This document shows, piece by piece, positions 16,901-27,955 of a stretch of 64,000 nucleotides of DNA. How positions within the stretch are numbered: position 1 is the stretch's first letter; the number at the start of each line of letters is the position of its first letter. The stretch lies in NCBI RefSeq assembly GCF_039555335.1, contig NC_092629.1, positions 29,102,775 through 29,166,774 on the forward strand, read 5' to 3'. The notes below the pieces were generated by a model. That model worked only from the letters and a program-made list of their open reading frames with translations, was not told the DNA's origin and searched no databases. Origin of the DNA: Amphiura filiformis. Taxonomy: Eukaryota; Echinodermata; Ophiuroidea; Amphilepidida; Amphiuridae. The position numbers were made by a program, and so were the translations under genes.

Positions 16901-19900
16901 AAAAATATATAACAATAAAATCTATTTAGTTTACTACAGAAATTTCACATCATTTACAAAATATAATGAATGTCTGATTTACACAACTCGATTTTAAATT
17001 GGCATTTCTTCAAACCCGATTTTCTCGAAAAGTTGTTTATTCGCGGCGCCCCACTATACGCCACTATGGAATACGGACGACGAATTGGGTAGTAGGTACT
17101 TTCATTTGAAATAATCACGCTACCTGTGGCAGTTATAGATACGCAATACAGCCGATTATGGATCTCAAAATAATTAACCCATTAAATTCCATTCAGGTGA
17201 CCAATAGTAAAATAGTAACTCCATGTATTATATACCACTCATTAAACCATGAAAAGTTTCAAGTTACATATCGTCGGACGCATCACATACTGGTCTACCT
17301 TGAAAAACACGTATTTCGAGAAAATCGCAATTGAAAATCTTCGTATTAAGTTAACCTTTCTATAATTTAATTAGACTATGGATTGTAATGAAAGTAGTTT
17401 TAAATTAAAGCATATACTTAACAGATTTATTTAAGTGGAATCTTGAATTATATTTACGTATGCAATATTGCTTAAAACTACACTAAAGTTGTAGTTCAGT
17501 ATGTGAAATAGTTAATTTCCCGATATCGTGCGTTTCATACTGGTCTATCTTGGGGGCTATCTCGATTTCGCGAACAATGGCGTGACTTTAGACGCATCAC
17601 ATACTGGTCTATGTAGTAGATAAAGGGTGAGAAACAGACCATTACCATAGATAATCGGTGTCTTGTTGAGGTATGGTGAGCATGTTAGTCGCTCGGAAGG
17701 CGAGACCCCGAAGGGGTCGAGCCTTCCGAGCGACTAACATGCGAACCATACCTCAACAAGACATCGATTATCTATGGTAATGGTCTGTTTTGAACCGTTT
17801 ATCTTACATATACGGTGAGCCAAAATAAACGAATTTGCTGTTATGGTTTATTCATTTTCCAAAAGACAAACTGGAAAAGCTGATATGATTATCTTGTGTA
17901 AATTTAGGGTTTTCCAAAAATAAAAACACACCGAGACAGTATAATATTCTTCCCGTGTGTCCTGCGTTTGAGTCTACGAGTCTTATCTAGTGTCAATTGA
18001 AAGTGATTTAATCAAATCAATACAGCATTGATTTTAACCGGAGACTCTATTCAATTCACTTGTGGTCATGTCCCACTCGATTATACATATTCGTAATATT
18101 AATAATGAATATGTAAATAGTTCAAAGGTCAAAGTGGGTGTGTTTTACCTACACATGGCGGTAACTCATTTAACACCATAGAATTTATATTTATCTTTAA
18201 TATACTTATAGAACAAATGTCCTGAACCAAATCAACGCATATTCCTGGGTACCTTCCTCGACCTTTTTTGGTTGGGGTTAGGCCGCAGATTGTTGTAGTT
18301 TTTCTACATCTAGTCTTGTGGCCTGTAATGTACTACATTTTAGGTGCAAAATATCCTTGGTTGAACTTAATTTGTAAGACCTCATGGCTCTTGTTTTGTT
18401 ACCTACTTTGTCGGAATCTGCGTTAGTTGGGAGAGGGGGGACAAAGGTAGATTGACATCATCGTCCTAATTATACAGGCTTTAAGACATAATTCAAACTA
18501 ATTTGCATTATTCAATAAAGGTGTTCTTGCTGTCATTCAATAATAATTTATGCTGATCGTGTAAAATATATTAAACTTTGATACATTTTAATGTCCAAAA
18601 AGTCAAATAATGTGGCCAGTGTTTCTAAATATGAACATGTACTTCTCTTGTTCAAAATTTATTGACCTGACCAAGATTATCTTGACCTGTCCAGATTATC
18701 TTGACCTGTCCAGATTATCTTGACCTGTCCACATTACTTGATATAATCGACAGTTGACCAGACTTTGAACAAAAGAAATACAATAGATAATGGAACAAAA
18801 GAAGAGGGCTAGACGTATATCTCGAGATAGACCAGTATGTGATGCACTTTCAGTACGACATCGGGAAATTAACGATTTCACATACAGAACTACAACTTAA
18901 GTGTAGTTTTAAGCAATATTACATACGTAAATATAATTAAAGATTCCACTTAAATAAATCTGTTAAGTATATGCTTTAATTTAAAACCACTTTTATGAAA
19001 ATCCATAGTCTAATTAAATTATAGAAATGTAAAGAAATGTGAAGATTTTCAATTGCGATTTTCTAGAAATGCGTGTTTTTTCGAGATAGTTCAGTATGTG
19101 AAATTCGTATTTTGAAAAAATCATAGATAGTTTAAATTTAACATTTTATAACTAATTATCTAGGAAAAATTGAGGTCTGTAATTTGTTGTATTGGAAGAG
19201 CTCCGTAAAAAAGAACTATATACCAATTTTCTCAAAAAAGTCAAAAATTCAAGATAGACCAGTATGTGATGCACCCGACGATATCGTTTCATGCTTTTGT
19301 GTAGGTAAAGGTAAGTTAATAAATGGTCTTCTACTTAATGATAACATTACCATTGCATTTTTAGTGCTACTTACCAAGCGATCCTACGAAACTGAGCAAA
19401 TAAATGAGCAAAACCATTTCATGATGCAGAAACAAATCACAAATTATGATCATATGTATAATCAGGTATCTTAGTATCAGCAGGCCAGAAACGTGTATGA
19501 AGTACAATAGAAACCGGGAAGGTAAATAACAAGTGAAATTCTATTCGAACTCGAAATATATCAAGTTGACTTGTGTGGCGAACAACGTGCGCAAATAAAA
19601 TGAAATTTGACTTCCCATCATGCTTTGCGCAATACAATAAAACATATTGATAACATTTCAAACTCTTATGATCCAATATACTACGAACGGACAAAGAATA
19701 TCCAACAACCATGTTTATAAGCAAAGTCATTTCACAGGAAAAGTACTGCGTACGTAGACAAGTTTGAATGCGTGACTCTCATACGGTGTACCATGAGGTA
19801 CATGCAAACTTAAAATAATTTGTTACAAACTCAAATAATTTTCTACAAACTCAAATAATTTTTTACAAACTCAAATAATTTTCTACATACTCAAATAATT

Positions 19901-22023
19901 TTTTACAAACTCAAATAATTTTTGCAAACTTAAATTAATTTCTGCAAACTCAAATAATTTTTGTCACGTCCCGTCTGTCACGTCCTGTGTCACAATTTTG
20001 AATAGCACACATTTGTGTATTATAATACATATGCACTGGGGATATTCATTAATAGTGTAATATCAGCTTTGACACCTCTACTGCAATCCAGGATACAAAT
20101 AAAACCCAGAAGAAATATTATGAATGTATGCTTTCATTTTCCACTATGGGTGTTAAAATTGTCCGTCTGTCACGGAATAATGTTGACTTGTTGCTATGGT
20201 AGGTAATCATGTTACATCACTACTTCTAAGAGGAGACATGGTAAGGTATGGTGGTGACTTACCTACGTTATCAATGGTAACACAAAATGGGTTGATTAGT
20301 CCGGATATGACGGTAGTTACGTCAGTCCCATCTAACGCCGCCCTTTGAATCTCATCATCAACAAAATTGGCCCAGTAGACAAAACTAGATAAGAAATTTT
20401 CAAAGCAATAATCCTAGTCATGGTTTGGTGAGGGGTTTACAAATAATATGCCAAATTTTGAAGGCCTTTTAAATGTTTTGTTTAGATTTGCCAGCATGTT
20501 CAAAGTTTCGTATGAATTGTCACGACTTAAAAACTAGATACACAGCTGTGGTTGAGCAAACACGAATATGTATGCTGCTAGTGAGTCATCCCCTCCCCAT
20601 TCTCTTACCCAAACTGTCACCAAATCAAAGTTGGTGAGCACTATAGACGAATACAATTTCGCGCATTTCTGCTCCTCAATGGCAGCCATTAGCCGCAACG
20701 GGTACCCAACTATCCCACCTAAAATGTGGGATGATGCGGCCTTGAAGGGTATTATAAACTGCACTCTATCACCCGTGTAACACGTAGACAAAAGAATGAT
20801 GACAGTTTACAACACAAAAGAATCTAACATCTAATTTTAAGCGGATTTAATCCACCCAATTGGGTACTTACAACACCTGTTTGGTGCATGCGGGTACCCA
20901 AATATGGCCGACCAAATCCTGACCATGACTTGGCTCGTTGGATTCGTCTATAGGGAAGCCCTAGTCGTAAATTTTTATTTGATATCGGTCTCATCCTCCA
21001 AGTTTTTTTTTATAAATGTCTGTTTGATGTCTCTCATCTTCATAGCACGGACAAAAACACGCGTCCAATTGCTCGTCAAATCCAAAACTTACTGATCACC
21101 TTGCGGTAAACCTTGTAAGCATTCACTTACTTGATACTAATGGTGGTTAAAAAGATAAACGCACTTTTGACAGCAATTTTCACCTACTAAACTTATTTAT
21201 ATTTTTTATTTGCATATTTAGACACAAACACACATAGTTTTTCTAATCATAGTAAGATTGGCTAATTAGAATACACTACAATAATATGTCTCTGGTTTTT
21301 AACGTGATTTTTATCAATCCAAGTAACTAACAACTCAAAATTTAGTATTACTCCTTAAATTCTCTTTTTCACAATGCACTAATTAGGTCCCTGTATAATA
21401 AAAAATCCTTTTAAATCAATCAATATGAGCAAGTTTGAAGTTGAGTTGAGTTGCTGCTAGGTTACGCGAAGTATCATATAATGACATGTTGGTCTCATCT
21501 CATATAATATGACTTTAAAGAGTAACTTTCATGCACACGGAATTACCCCAGTATATGAATTACATGTCACCATTATTGCTTTGTTATATCATGGAGGAAA
21601 ATGTCAATTCATATCAACATCCTGGAAGTAAAGGGACAAACTATTTTTTTACATAGATCGTTTTTGCAAGATGTACAATTTGAGACTGTTTTTGGTTTGA
21701 ATTATAAGGCATTTTGTGATTTTGACACCTGTGTATTGTAAAAATTTGACGGTTACACATCAACAACCATTATATACCTCACAGGTGTGTCAAACTATAC
21801 TTTTTTAAATACTTTTGGCCGGGGTAATGCATCAGAATGACATGAGCAACACTTCGACCTAAATGAATTGTGAAAACATAACTTATGGTGCAATTTCAAA
21901 ACCTTTTCAGCTGATAGTCCTGGCCTAATGACATGGACCAAGGGACGGATGGACGGACGTCAGAGGTAGTGTTAAAAGGGTGCAGGTTAGTTTAGGCCCA
22001 ACATTTTAATATCATTAAGAAAA

Positions 22024-22098
<75 letters not shown>

Positions 22099-22596
22099 AA
22101 CTAAATAAATAGATAAATAAACAAATAAATAATTAATTAATTAGTTAATTACTTAAATAATAATTAAGCAAATAAATACAAATGAATAAATTCATCAATC
22201 AATCTGTCAATAATTTGTCATAAATATTAAATAAGATTAAGAAGATACAAATATCGATTGAAAACAAATGTATAGTTATCAAAAAAAATAAGCAAATAAA
22301 TAAATAAAAACTTGGAGGACAAATAAACTGATAGAATAAATGAAAAATTTATTTCTCTCTGGTGGATTAATGGATTAATTAATTGAGCATCAATATCAAC
22401 ATGTTCAATTCAAACCTTCCAAGTCGGTCGACTGCAATTCCATACATCCCCGCGTAGAACGTGCTGATGATGAGTGTTTTATTCGAGCCATCGAGGTTGG
22501 CACGATATAGTTTGCCTTCTTTCATACTCCAGAACACTTGTCCATCGTTAAAGCTTATCCCATGTGGATCTAAGGTGATACAAACAAATAAACAAT

Positions 22597-22647
<51 letters not shown>

Positions 22648-25600
22648 TTTTTTTATTTATTTATTTATTTATGTATATTTATTTATTCATTTAGTTATTT
22701 ATTTAGTTATTTATTTATTGATTGAATGTATTCATTTATTTCATGTTTCTTATCAATAAGGACTGGTGGACTAAAATCAAACATGATGGGTCAAAGTCCA
22801 AAGAACTCAATCATACAATCACTCTTAAAAATGAGTCTTCCTAATGATCTTCATCTTCTTCTTTTGTACGCGCGGGTGAATAACCGTTGCTAAAAAGTAC
22901 TCCCATATATTGACATACGTCATGTGCCCATGAAAAGACGCCGGCAATTTTGGCAAATCCTACACCCAATGACCCCGTTTTTGCAGCAGCATACACTGAA
23001 TGACCCCCTTTTTAGAACAATTAGTCCTCAAAATTGAAATTCAACGCGACACGCGCGCATTTTCAGCAAAATGAACAGTAGAATTGGGTAAAAAGCTATT
23101 TTGATTGTCAATGATGTGAAAGTTTGTGCGCTCACATACAAAATCACCGGTGGCGTAGCTGCCAGGGGGGGGGGGAAATTACCTATTTGGGCCCCCGCCC
23201 AAAAGTAAAAAAAAAAAAGAGGAAAAAGGAGGGAGAGAGAGGAAAAACAGAGAAGAGAGAGAGGGAGAGATATATATTGGAATCGATACGATATGCAGAG
23301 GCAGAATTGTCTATTTGGGCCCCCGCCCCCCTAGTTTGGGCCCCGCCCCATACAGGCTTGCCCCCCTGAAAAAAATCCCAGCTACGCCGCTGAAAATCAC
23401 CCCAATTTTGACGTTGCCAACACCGAATGATCCCCTTTTTTCTGAAAATATCTACACCGATAGACCCCTAGTTTCATACGCTGGTGGGCACAGGTACGTC
23501 ACTTTCATATTCGAGTGCCCCCCCCACCGGGGAGCATTACATTCATTATAGTGCATTCGACTAGAGCAGCTACATTTCGTCGGTCCAACACATAGTGGCG
23601 TACGTGAAGGACAAAATACGTTTCCGAGCAAACCGTTTTTGAAGGATATGCTACTATTAATGGGGTCTATACTTCTCCACTGTTATCTGGCAGTGGCACG
23701 ATTTCATTTGAAATTGAAGTTTAAGGTTCAATTCTGTCTTTAATAGTTAACAAGGAATAACTGTTATAGGATAATAGTTAGCTCTAAAGCTATACGCCAC
23801 TATGTGAAACGGAAAATTTGGAAAATCGCTCTACGCCACTATGTGTTGTGACCGACGATTTGTTCGAAAAAAATGACACACATGTATTCATGTTCTTTTC
23901 TTATATTTTTAACATGTTTAATCGTTGCTTGAGAAGTGTTGAAATTGAATTTAGGTGGGTGAAAGATAAACACTGTTTTCAAACATGAACTTTGGTGAAC
24001 AATTGGAACAAAGAATTCCGTCAGTACTTCGTGCTTTTTGGACAAGCATCGCATTCGAGACATTTCGGGCATGTGTATTTCTTGATTTTTGTTTGTTGTG
24101 ATATTAGCTAAAACTGGGTGTTACATGATTGCAACCAGATTTAATGGGCCATTTTAATAACAAACGAATCAAAAGTCCAGCAATTGATCACCGCAAGAGG
24201 AATACTTCAGTTTTCATCTAGCTATCCATTGTAAATAGTTAAAATATATTGACAAGATTATGTTCATAATTTACCTTTGTCAGCGAGATCAATAACGGTC
24301 TGGATTCCTGACCCATCGACATTAGCACTCACGACTCGATTAGGGTGTAGGTTTCCCTCCAAGATATATAGCACACCGGTCGCAGGATCATGTGTGATAT
24401 CGTAAGGTGCCCTTGCCGATGTCATGATTCTGGTGAAATGTAATTGGTCCAGCATCGGGCCACTGTCAGCTGAATAGACACCGTAAGTGGCATTATTACA
24501 AAAACATCCAATGAAAACTGAAATGATGGGAATAATACTAAATTATTATTATCCACATTATTATGATATAAAACTGATAAAATGGATAAATGTGGTGTAG
24601 TTCACGACATGTAAATCATCATGCGCATAGACGTAGACCCCCCAATATTTTGCTAGGGGATGGTCCATCAATCACCCCCCCCCCCATGTTGTGTGTGTGT
24701 TTGTGACCAAATTACCCTCTTATTATTTTGGCCATTTCAACCTTAACAATAACACTTTTTGCGCGCTTCGAGCGCATTTATTCCACTTTTGTACCATATT
24801 TCACCAGTTTAACGTCAATATACCAAACCTTTCCAGGCGCTTCGTGCGCATTATACCATTTATACCATTCAAAACTGTATTAGTTCCATCTTGAGTTGGA
24901 TGAATAGTAACAAACTTATGCTAAACACTGACGACAAGACCGAGATCTTAACCGTTGGTACATCCTCTCGCATCAAACAAGTTAACATGATGATACTATC
25001 CAGATTTTGAATTCTGACATATCTTTCCAACAATCTGTCAAATACCTCGGTGTTCGGATGGACCAAACGCTGTCCATGTCTGACCATATAAGTGATATAT
25101 GTCGCTGTCTATTTTTATCCTTGAGACAAATTGGCACAATTCGTCCATATTTGTCTGAGAGAGCGACGTCGTGTCTTGTTAACTCTCTTATCACGTCTCG
25201 CCTGGATTTCTGTAATTCCGTTTTGGCTGGTATCACTTCCGATCAAATTCTGCGCCTCCAGAGGATCCAAAACTCTGCCACCGGCTCATTGTTAAAAAAC
25301 GTAAATATGATCATATCACCCCCATACTTTATAAGCTTCAACGGCACACGGAAGGCACACCATGCACACGGAAGAGTACCTCAGGCCACTCAAAGGATTG
25401 GAACGGGTTAAGTTAAAGTCTTAGGCATGGTTTCGCAGTGGAGGCGTCAACAGTCCTGTACAATGATGTTATATAGTCGATAATATATTATCGAGTAGAG
25501 CTCAAGGAGGCAGCCATTAGCAGACCACCCATTGTCAGATGGCTGGATGATTTTCAGCTGCACACACAAATGAATAGGAGAATTTTGAAAAAGAATCATG

Positions 25601-26131
25601 ACTTTTTGATAAACCGCTTACGGCAAAAAATTCTGAGCACTGGGTGATTCTAAATTCCACATACAATGCACAAAACAATATTTGTAAAATCTTTGTCGAG
25701 AGATTAAAAAAGTTATCGAGAGAATTTTCTGTAATATCGTTTTAAATTAGCACAAAATACAATTTTCTAAGCAAAAAAATGGCCACAGTTCCTACCACCC
25801 GCAGAGCTTCAAGCCACATGCCAGACATCCTGGCGCCAACTGCAAATGGCTGCGCCCATGTGATGCAAGTCGATAATATATTATCGACTTTATAAAATCA
25901 TTGTACAGGACTGGTCAATGAAGCCTTTTATATCAAAAGATAACGGGGAATCAAGGGCTCTACCAAACAACTTTAGACAATCCAACTTACTCGCTACCGC
26001 CAAACCCAACAACAATAGGCACTGGAGTCCAAGATTATTATCCACTCACCCTTGTCGGCTCCACACAAAATCCTATCATAGCGCAATACTATGACCAATA
26101 TAATCCAAATCAAGAGCATTCCGGTTTCCAT
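13852..26131 (-). CDS. Secreted or type I protein with short YWTD/LDLR-class-B propeller, five exons
   Basis: Minus-strand gene. Exons in transcript order: 26131-26050, 24517-24275, 22569-22416, 20384-20263 and 13932-13852. The first encodes METGMLLIWIILVIVLRY, a typical signal peptide, and ends in phase 1. The next three supply about 170 residues of LDLR-class-B type: PYDITHDPATGVLYILE, NRVVSANVDGSG; GQVFWSMKEGKLYRANLDGS, GIAVDRLG; and FVYWANFVDDEIQRAALDGT. The F/Y-W and LDG signatures are those of a YWTD beta-propeller blade. All splice phases agree. The propeller lies directly after the signal peptide with no EGF or LDLR-A module, and is shorter than the usual six blades. The fifth exon is a Ser/Thr-rich acidic tail. 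No transmembrane segment or stop was found, so the 3' end is unknown. Confidence 0.8.
13933..14598. other. Intron sequence with short CA repeat
   Basis: AT-rich intron of the YWTD gene, with a short (CA)n run at about 14311-14327. No other feature recognised. Confidence 0.4.
14600..15960 (-). mobile_element. Internal fragment of a non-LTR retrotransposon (CR1/Jockey-like RT)
   Basis: Read on the minus strand, the pieces run from the endonuclease-RT linker (PWISSDILNDIKERDN) through NSFNEFFTSVASTLVDKL and LNPNKSTGLDNIP to the RT core. The core carries HQSGFRSKFSTDSC, MIDLQKAFDTVNHQIL, CGVPQGSILGPLLFLCYIND and LMLYADA. The catalytic YADD is altered to YADA. Frameshifts separate the parts (15630-15887, 15291-15554, 14599-15078). 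Both the endonuclease and the C-terminal part are missing, so it is a dead fragment. Confidence 0.9.
16208..17082. mobile_element. 4-bp-TSD TIR element (CGTCGG family), AATT copy
   Basis: The left end CTTCGGCTGTATTCCATAG and the right end CTATGGAATACGGACGACG are inverted, continuing through TGGCGTATAGTG. AATT flanks both sides (16204-16207 and 17083-17086). The interior repeats the GGCGTATAG and CGCCACT motifs in both orientations near 16380-16520. No coding capacity. Confidence 0.78.
17638..17792. repeat. Near-perfect 70-bp-arm hairpin
   Basis: ACCATTACCATAGATAATCG begins the left arm and CGATTATCTATGGTAATGGT ends the right one. The arms match almost throughout (GTTAGTCGCTCGGAAGG against CCTTCCGAGCGACTAAC) and close on GACCCCGAAGGGGTC. 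It is much less diverged than the element around it. Confidence 0.9.
18667..18735. repeat. 19-bp minisatellite, about 3.5 units
   Basis: TTGACCTGTCCAGATTATC repeats in tandem, with CCAAGATTATC as the first variant and CCACATTAC as the last. It is inside the foldback element. Confidence 0.85.
19806..19966. repeat. About 20-bp minisatellite, eight units
   Basis: Units of the type TACAAACTCAAATAATTTTC repeat with small changes from 19806 to about 19965. It lies in the intron downstream of YWTD exon 4. The sequences on either side (19285-19805 and 19967-20262) hold nothing I recognise. Confidence 0.85.
20263..20384 (-). CDS. YWTD gene exon 4: YWAN blade
   Basis: The minus-strand acceptor CTTATCTAG precedes 20384 and the donor GTAAGT follows 20263. 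It encodes FVYWANFVDDEIQRAALDGT then DVTTVISGLINPFCVTIDNV, a classical class-B repeat with YW and LDG motifs. Phase 2 in, phase 1 out. Confidence 0.88.
20385..22015. other. Intron of the YWTD gene, nothing firm
   Basis: I see no exon on either strand. The overlapping open frames at 20534-20791 and 20568-20780 on opposite strands have no recognisable motif. A block near 21540-21830 has weak inverted similarity (GGGGTAAT-type ends) but no clear duplication. Confidence 0.4.
22018..22145. repeat. (AAAT)n microsatellite
   Basis: A long run of AAAT/ATAA units decaying into AATTAATTAA-like sequence after about 22105. Confidence 0.93.
22416..22569 (-). CDS. YWTD gene exon 3
   Basis: The minus-strand acceptor CACCTTAG precedes 22569 and the donor GTTTGA follows 22416. 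It encodes DPHGISFNDGQVFWSMKEGK, LYRANLDGSNKTLII and GMYGIAVDRLG. This is a complete class-B blade with VFW in place of YWTD. Phase 1 in, phase 2 out. Confidence 0.88.
22594..22745. repeat. (TTTA)n microsatellite
   Basis: A TTTA array of about 25 units with later interruptions, 25 bases upstream (in transcript sense) of YWTD exon 3. Its complement is the same AAAT repeat found at 22018. Confidence 0.93.
23148..23392. mobile_element. hAT-like MITE with 8-bp duplication, copy 2
   Basis: CGGTGGCGTAGCTGCCAGG at the left and CCCAGCTACGCCGCTG at the right are inverted. AAAATCAC flanks both ends exactly (23140-23147 and 23393-23400). Poly-G and GA-rich filler lies inside. An 8-bp duplication with a CAGTGGCG-like terminus is characteristic of hAT. 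Confidence 0.88.
23578..23857. mobile_element. 4-bp-TSD TIR element (CGTCGG family), ATTT copy
   Basis: CGTCGGTCCAACACATAGTGG begins and the inverse CCACTATGTGTTGTGACCGACG ends the element. ATTT stands on both sides (23574-23577 and 23858-23861). The subterminal CACATAGTGGCGTA matches the other family members. Confidence 0.85.
24275..24517 (-). CDS. YWTD gene exon 2: first propeller blades
   Basis: The minus-strand acceptor CATTTCAG precedes 24517 and the donor GTAAAT follows 24275. It encodes FIGCFCNNATYGVYSADSGP, then PYDITHDPATGVLYILEGN and RVVSANVDGSGIQTVIDLAD. The LYILE and VDGSG pattern is class-B/NHL-like. At 243 nt in phase 1-1, its length is a multiple of three. Confidence 0.88.
24888..25420 (+). 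mobile_element. Non-LTR retrotransposon fragment (C-terminal RT)
   Basis: LSWMNSNKLMLNTDDKTEIL, then after a frameshift SVKYLGVRMDQTLSMSDHIS and RLDFCNSVLAGITSDQILRL. These correspond to the thumb region following the YADD palm of CR1/L2-like elements. There are frameshifts and both ends are missing. It sits in the intron between YWTD exons 1 and 2. Confidence 0.85.
25451..25913. mobile_element. TIR element with possible 5-bp GTCAA duplication
   Basis: CAGTCCTGTACAATGATGTT and the inverse AAATCATTGTACAGGACTG bound the element. Each arm contains the self-complementary TCGATAATATATTATCGA. GTCAA precedes (25446-25450) and follows (25914-25918). It abuts the end of the LINE fragment. Confidence 0.72.
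26050..26131 (-). CDS. YWTD gene exon 1: start codon and signal peptide
   Basis: The ATG is at 26131-26129 on the minus strand. It reads METGMLLIWIILVIVLRY then DRILCGADK, with a hydrophobic core of about 12 residues and a small-residue cleavage region (LCGA). The donor GTGAGT follows 26050. Phase 1 out matches exon 2. There is no competing upstream ATG in frame close by. Confidence 0.82.
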
Positions 26132-27736
26132 TGTTTTTTCGCATTTGTTTAATCGGTGAGATTAATTTGATCAGACTTTCGCTTTATGAGCAGATAATGA
26201 CAATTATATCTCTTTGAAGTATGCCAAAAAGAATGCCAGATATCAAACACTAGCTCTGTCGCTGCGATAGCGGGCTGGGTTTGTTTGTTATGTTACCATG
26301 ACAACTCCAGCGTCATATTTAATTTATTTATATTATTGCTATGAAACAGTTTCAAACTAATAAAAGTCTCTCCTTTTAACAAAGGTATTATCTGACTTTC
26401 CGATTGTTTTTATCCAATTATGCATGACAGAATTGCTCTGTCGTTACAGAGTATGGTTTTCCAAATTCCATAACGAAAACGCTTCACCATACATTACGAT
26501 AATTGGTTTTCGGATAACGCGTTTGAGAAATTGACAAATTATGACCGAAGAAAAATAAAGATCAATTTATCTGTCGTTTGCTGTATCAATTATTATGCTG
26601 CACGAAATGATTTGTAAACAATAGAAAGAACAGTTTTAACTGCTACAACAATGTGTTAATAAACATTTTATGAAATGAAAGGAAAACTTGCTGCAAAAAC
26701 TTTGGCTCGATTTATCCTAAGGCCATCGAACCACCGCGGTACAGTTGTGTTCTTGCATGGCTGAATCCCTTGCATACTAGTACCTCCTAGTAGCAAGGTT
26801 GATAGGAATCAGCTTATGCCACCTTAATAAAAGGTATCACAGCTTGTTAGAAATATTGCAAAAAATATTGAAAATGTGGTTGTTTTATTTATTTTTATCA
26901 TTATTACTATTATTTATGTGTCAGTAGATGCTCTTGGACAAGCATTTTGTGCAGAAAGTAAACCAATGTCTGTTGCAAGGTTGGCATACAGAGTGTCCCA
27001 GAAAAAATTACCGGGCGAATGAATTTGGATGTAAGTCGAGATATAGACTTCAAAATCCAAATATCTAATTATTAGCATGTAGCCCTTCTTATTGTGCATC
27101 TCATACGTTAATTTTACTGGAAACGGTTGACTGATCGCGAAGAAATGAGCGATTACATAACGCATGTATCAATTCACTTCATTCCAAGTTTGAAAGAAAG
27201 ATCATTCAACACAATGCGCACTAGTGGTTAACAGTCAATGGGCTTCATCCTGTGAAAATCCTTTTCGTTCTTTTTAAACAGCCTGGTTCTTGCAAAACAT
27301 TTAATTAATTTTTGTTAAAATTTGAAAACCTGCACAATATTGAAAAGGTATTTGTAAATTGTTGACATAAATGTTGCATAAAGAATTATTACATAAAGAT
27401 CTTCCAGCTGGATTAACACATTTCTCACACACATTGATGTTTTTGGAACATTTCCAAGAAATTGTAATGCAAAGTTTAAATCTTTTAAAACTTCAACATT
27501 AATGTTGCATGGCATTCAAAATCACACGTAAAGTTGTAAGCACTTTATCATTGTCATTCTTGGCTCAAATGTTCTTTGTCAAGGTACAATCTATACCATA
27601 TTTGCACTTCCTAAAGAATTAGGTCCCCGCACAGGCAGGTATGTCCGAAGTTTTTTCTCTGGCATATGCATGTTATGTTTCCATTTGTAAATTCATGTTT
27701 AAATGTTCTAGTGTGCGATGCGTTAATTCTTTATCT
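26132..27736. other. Upstream region of the YWTD gene, intergenic
   Basis: It probably contains the promoter of the minus-strand gene, but no TATA box or element can be singled out. GAGTGTCCCAGAAAAAATTACC near 26990 resembles a dispersed repeat end. No protein-coding signal seen. Confidence 0.4.
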
Positions 27737-27955
27737 CTTGGCACAGATCAAAATAGATACACTCGCTGGATAAAGGAGGCTATAGAAATAAGAAAGCGGA
27801 GGGGCATCGCCATGAACAGAGATGAAGGACAGTACCAACTCTCTCACATTTTTGATGAGTTCCTGACTCAGGGATCAAGAAAATCCCTTGAAGGAAAACA
27901 GACTGGCAATTCCAAGATCAACGCTGGAACTACTTCTAGCGTCGGTTGCCAATAG
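27737..27955 (+). mobile_element. Penelope-like element C-terminal remnant
   Basis: The frame reads RYTRWIKEAIEIRKRRG, MNRDEGQYQLSHIFDEFL. The W-I-K-E-A-I-x-I-R block followed by MNRDEG-x-Y-x-LSH is the segment found at the end of the GIY-YIG endonuclease region of Penelope-like retroelements. The RT is absent. The call is from memory of the family and should be tested. Confidence 0.6.

Larger units (their letters stand above)
17272..19280. mobile_element. 2.0-kb foldback element (CGTCGG family), ATAT copy
   Basis: It starts CGTCGGACGCATCACATAC and ends with the inverse GTATGTGATGCACCCGACG. ATAT lies on both sides (17268-17271 and 19281-19284). The inverted arms extend some 330 bp: for example TAACAGATTTATTTAAGTGG near 17418 and its inverse near 18945. 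In the middle are further inverted copies of the terminal CACATACTGGTCTA sequence (about 17580 and 18830) and a separate strong hairpin at 17638-17790. No transposase frame is visible. Confidence 0.82.

Noticed and set aside
19806-19966. CRISPR array
   Set aside because: Tandem units are contiguous with no unique spacers, and the genome is eukaryotic; it is a minisatellite.
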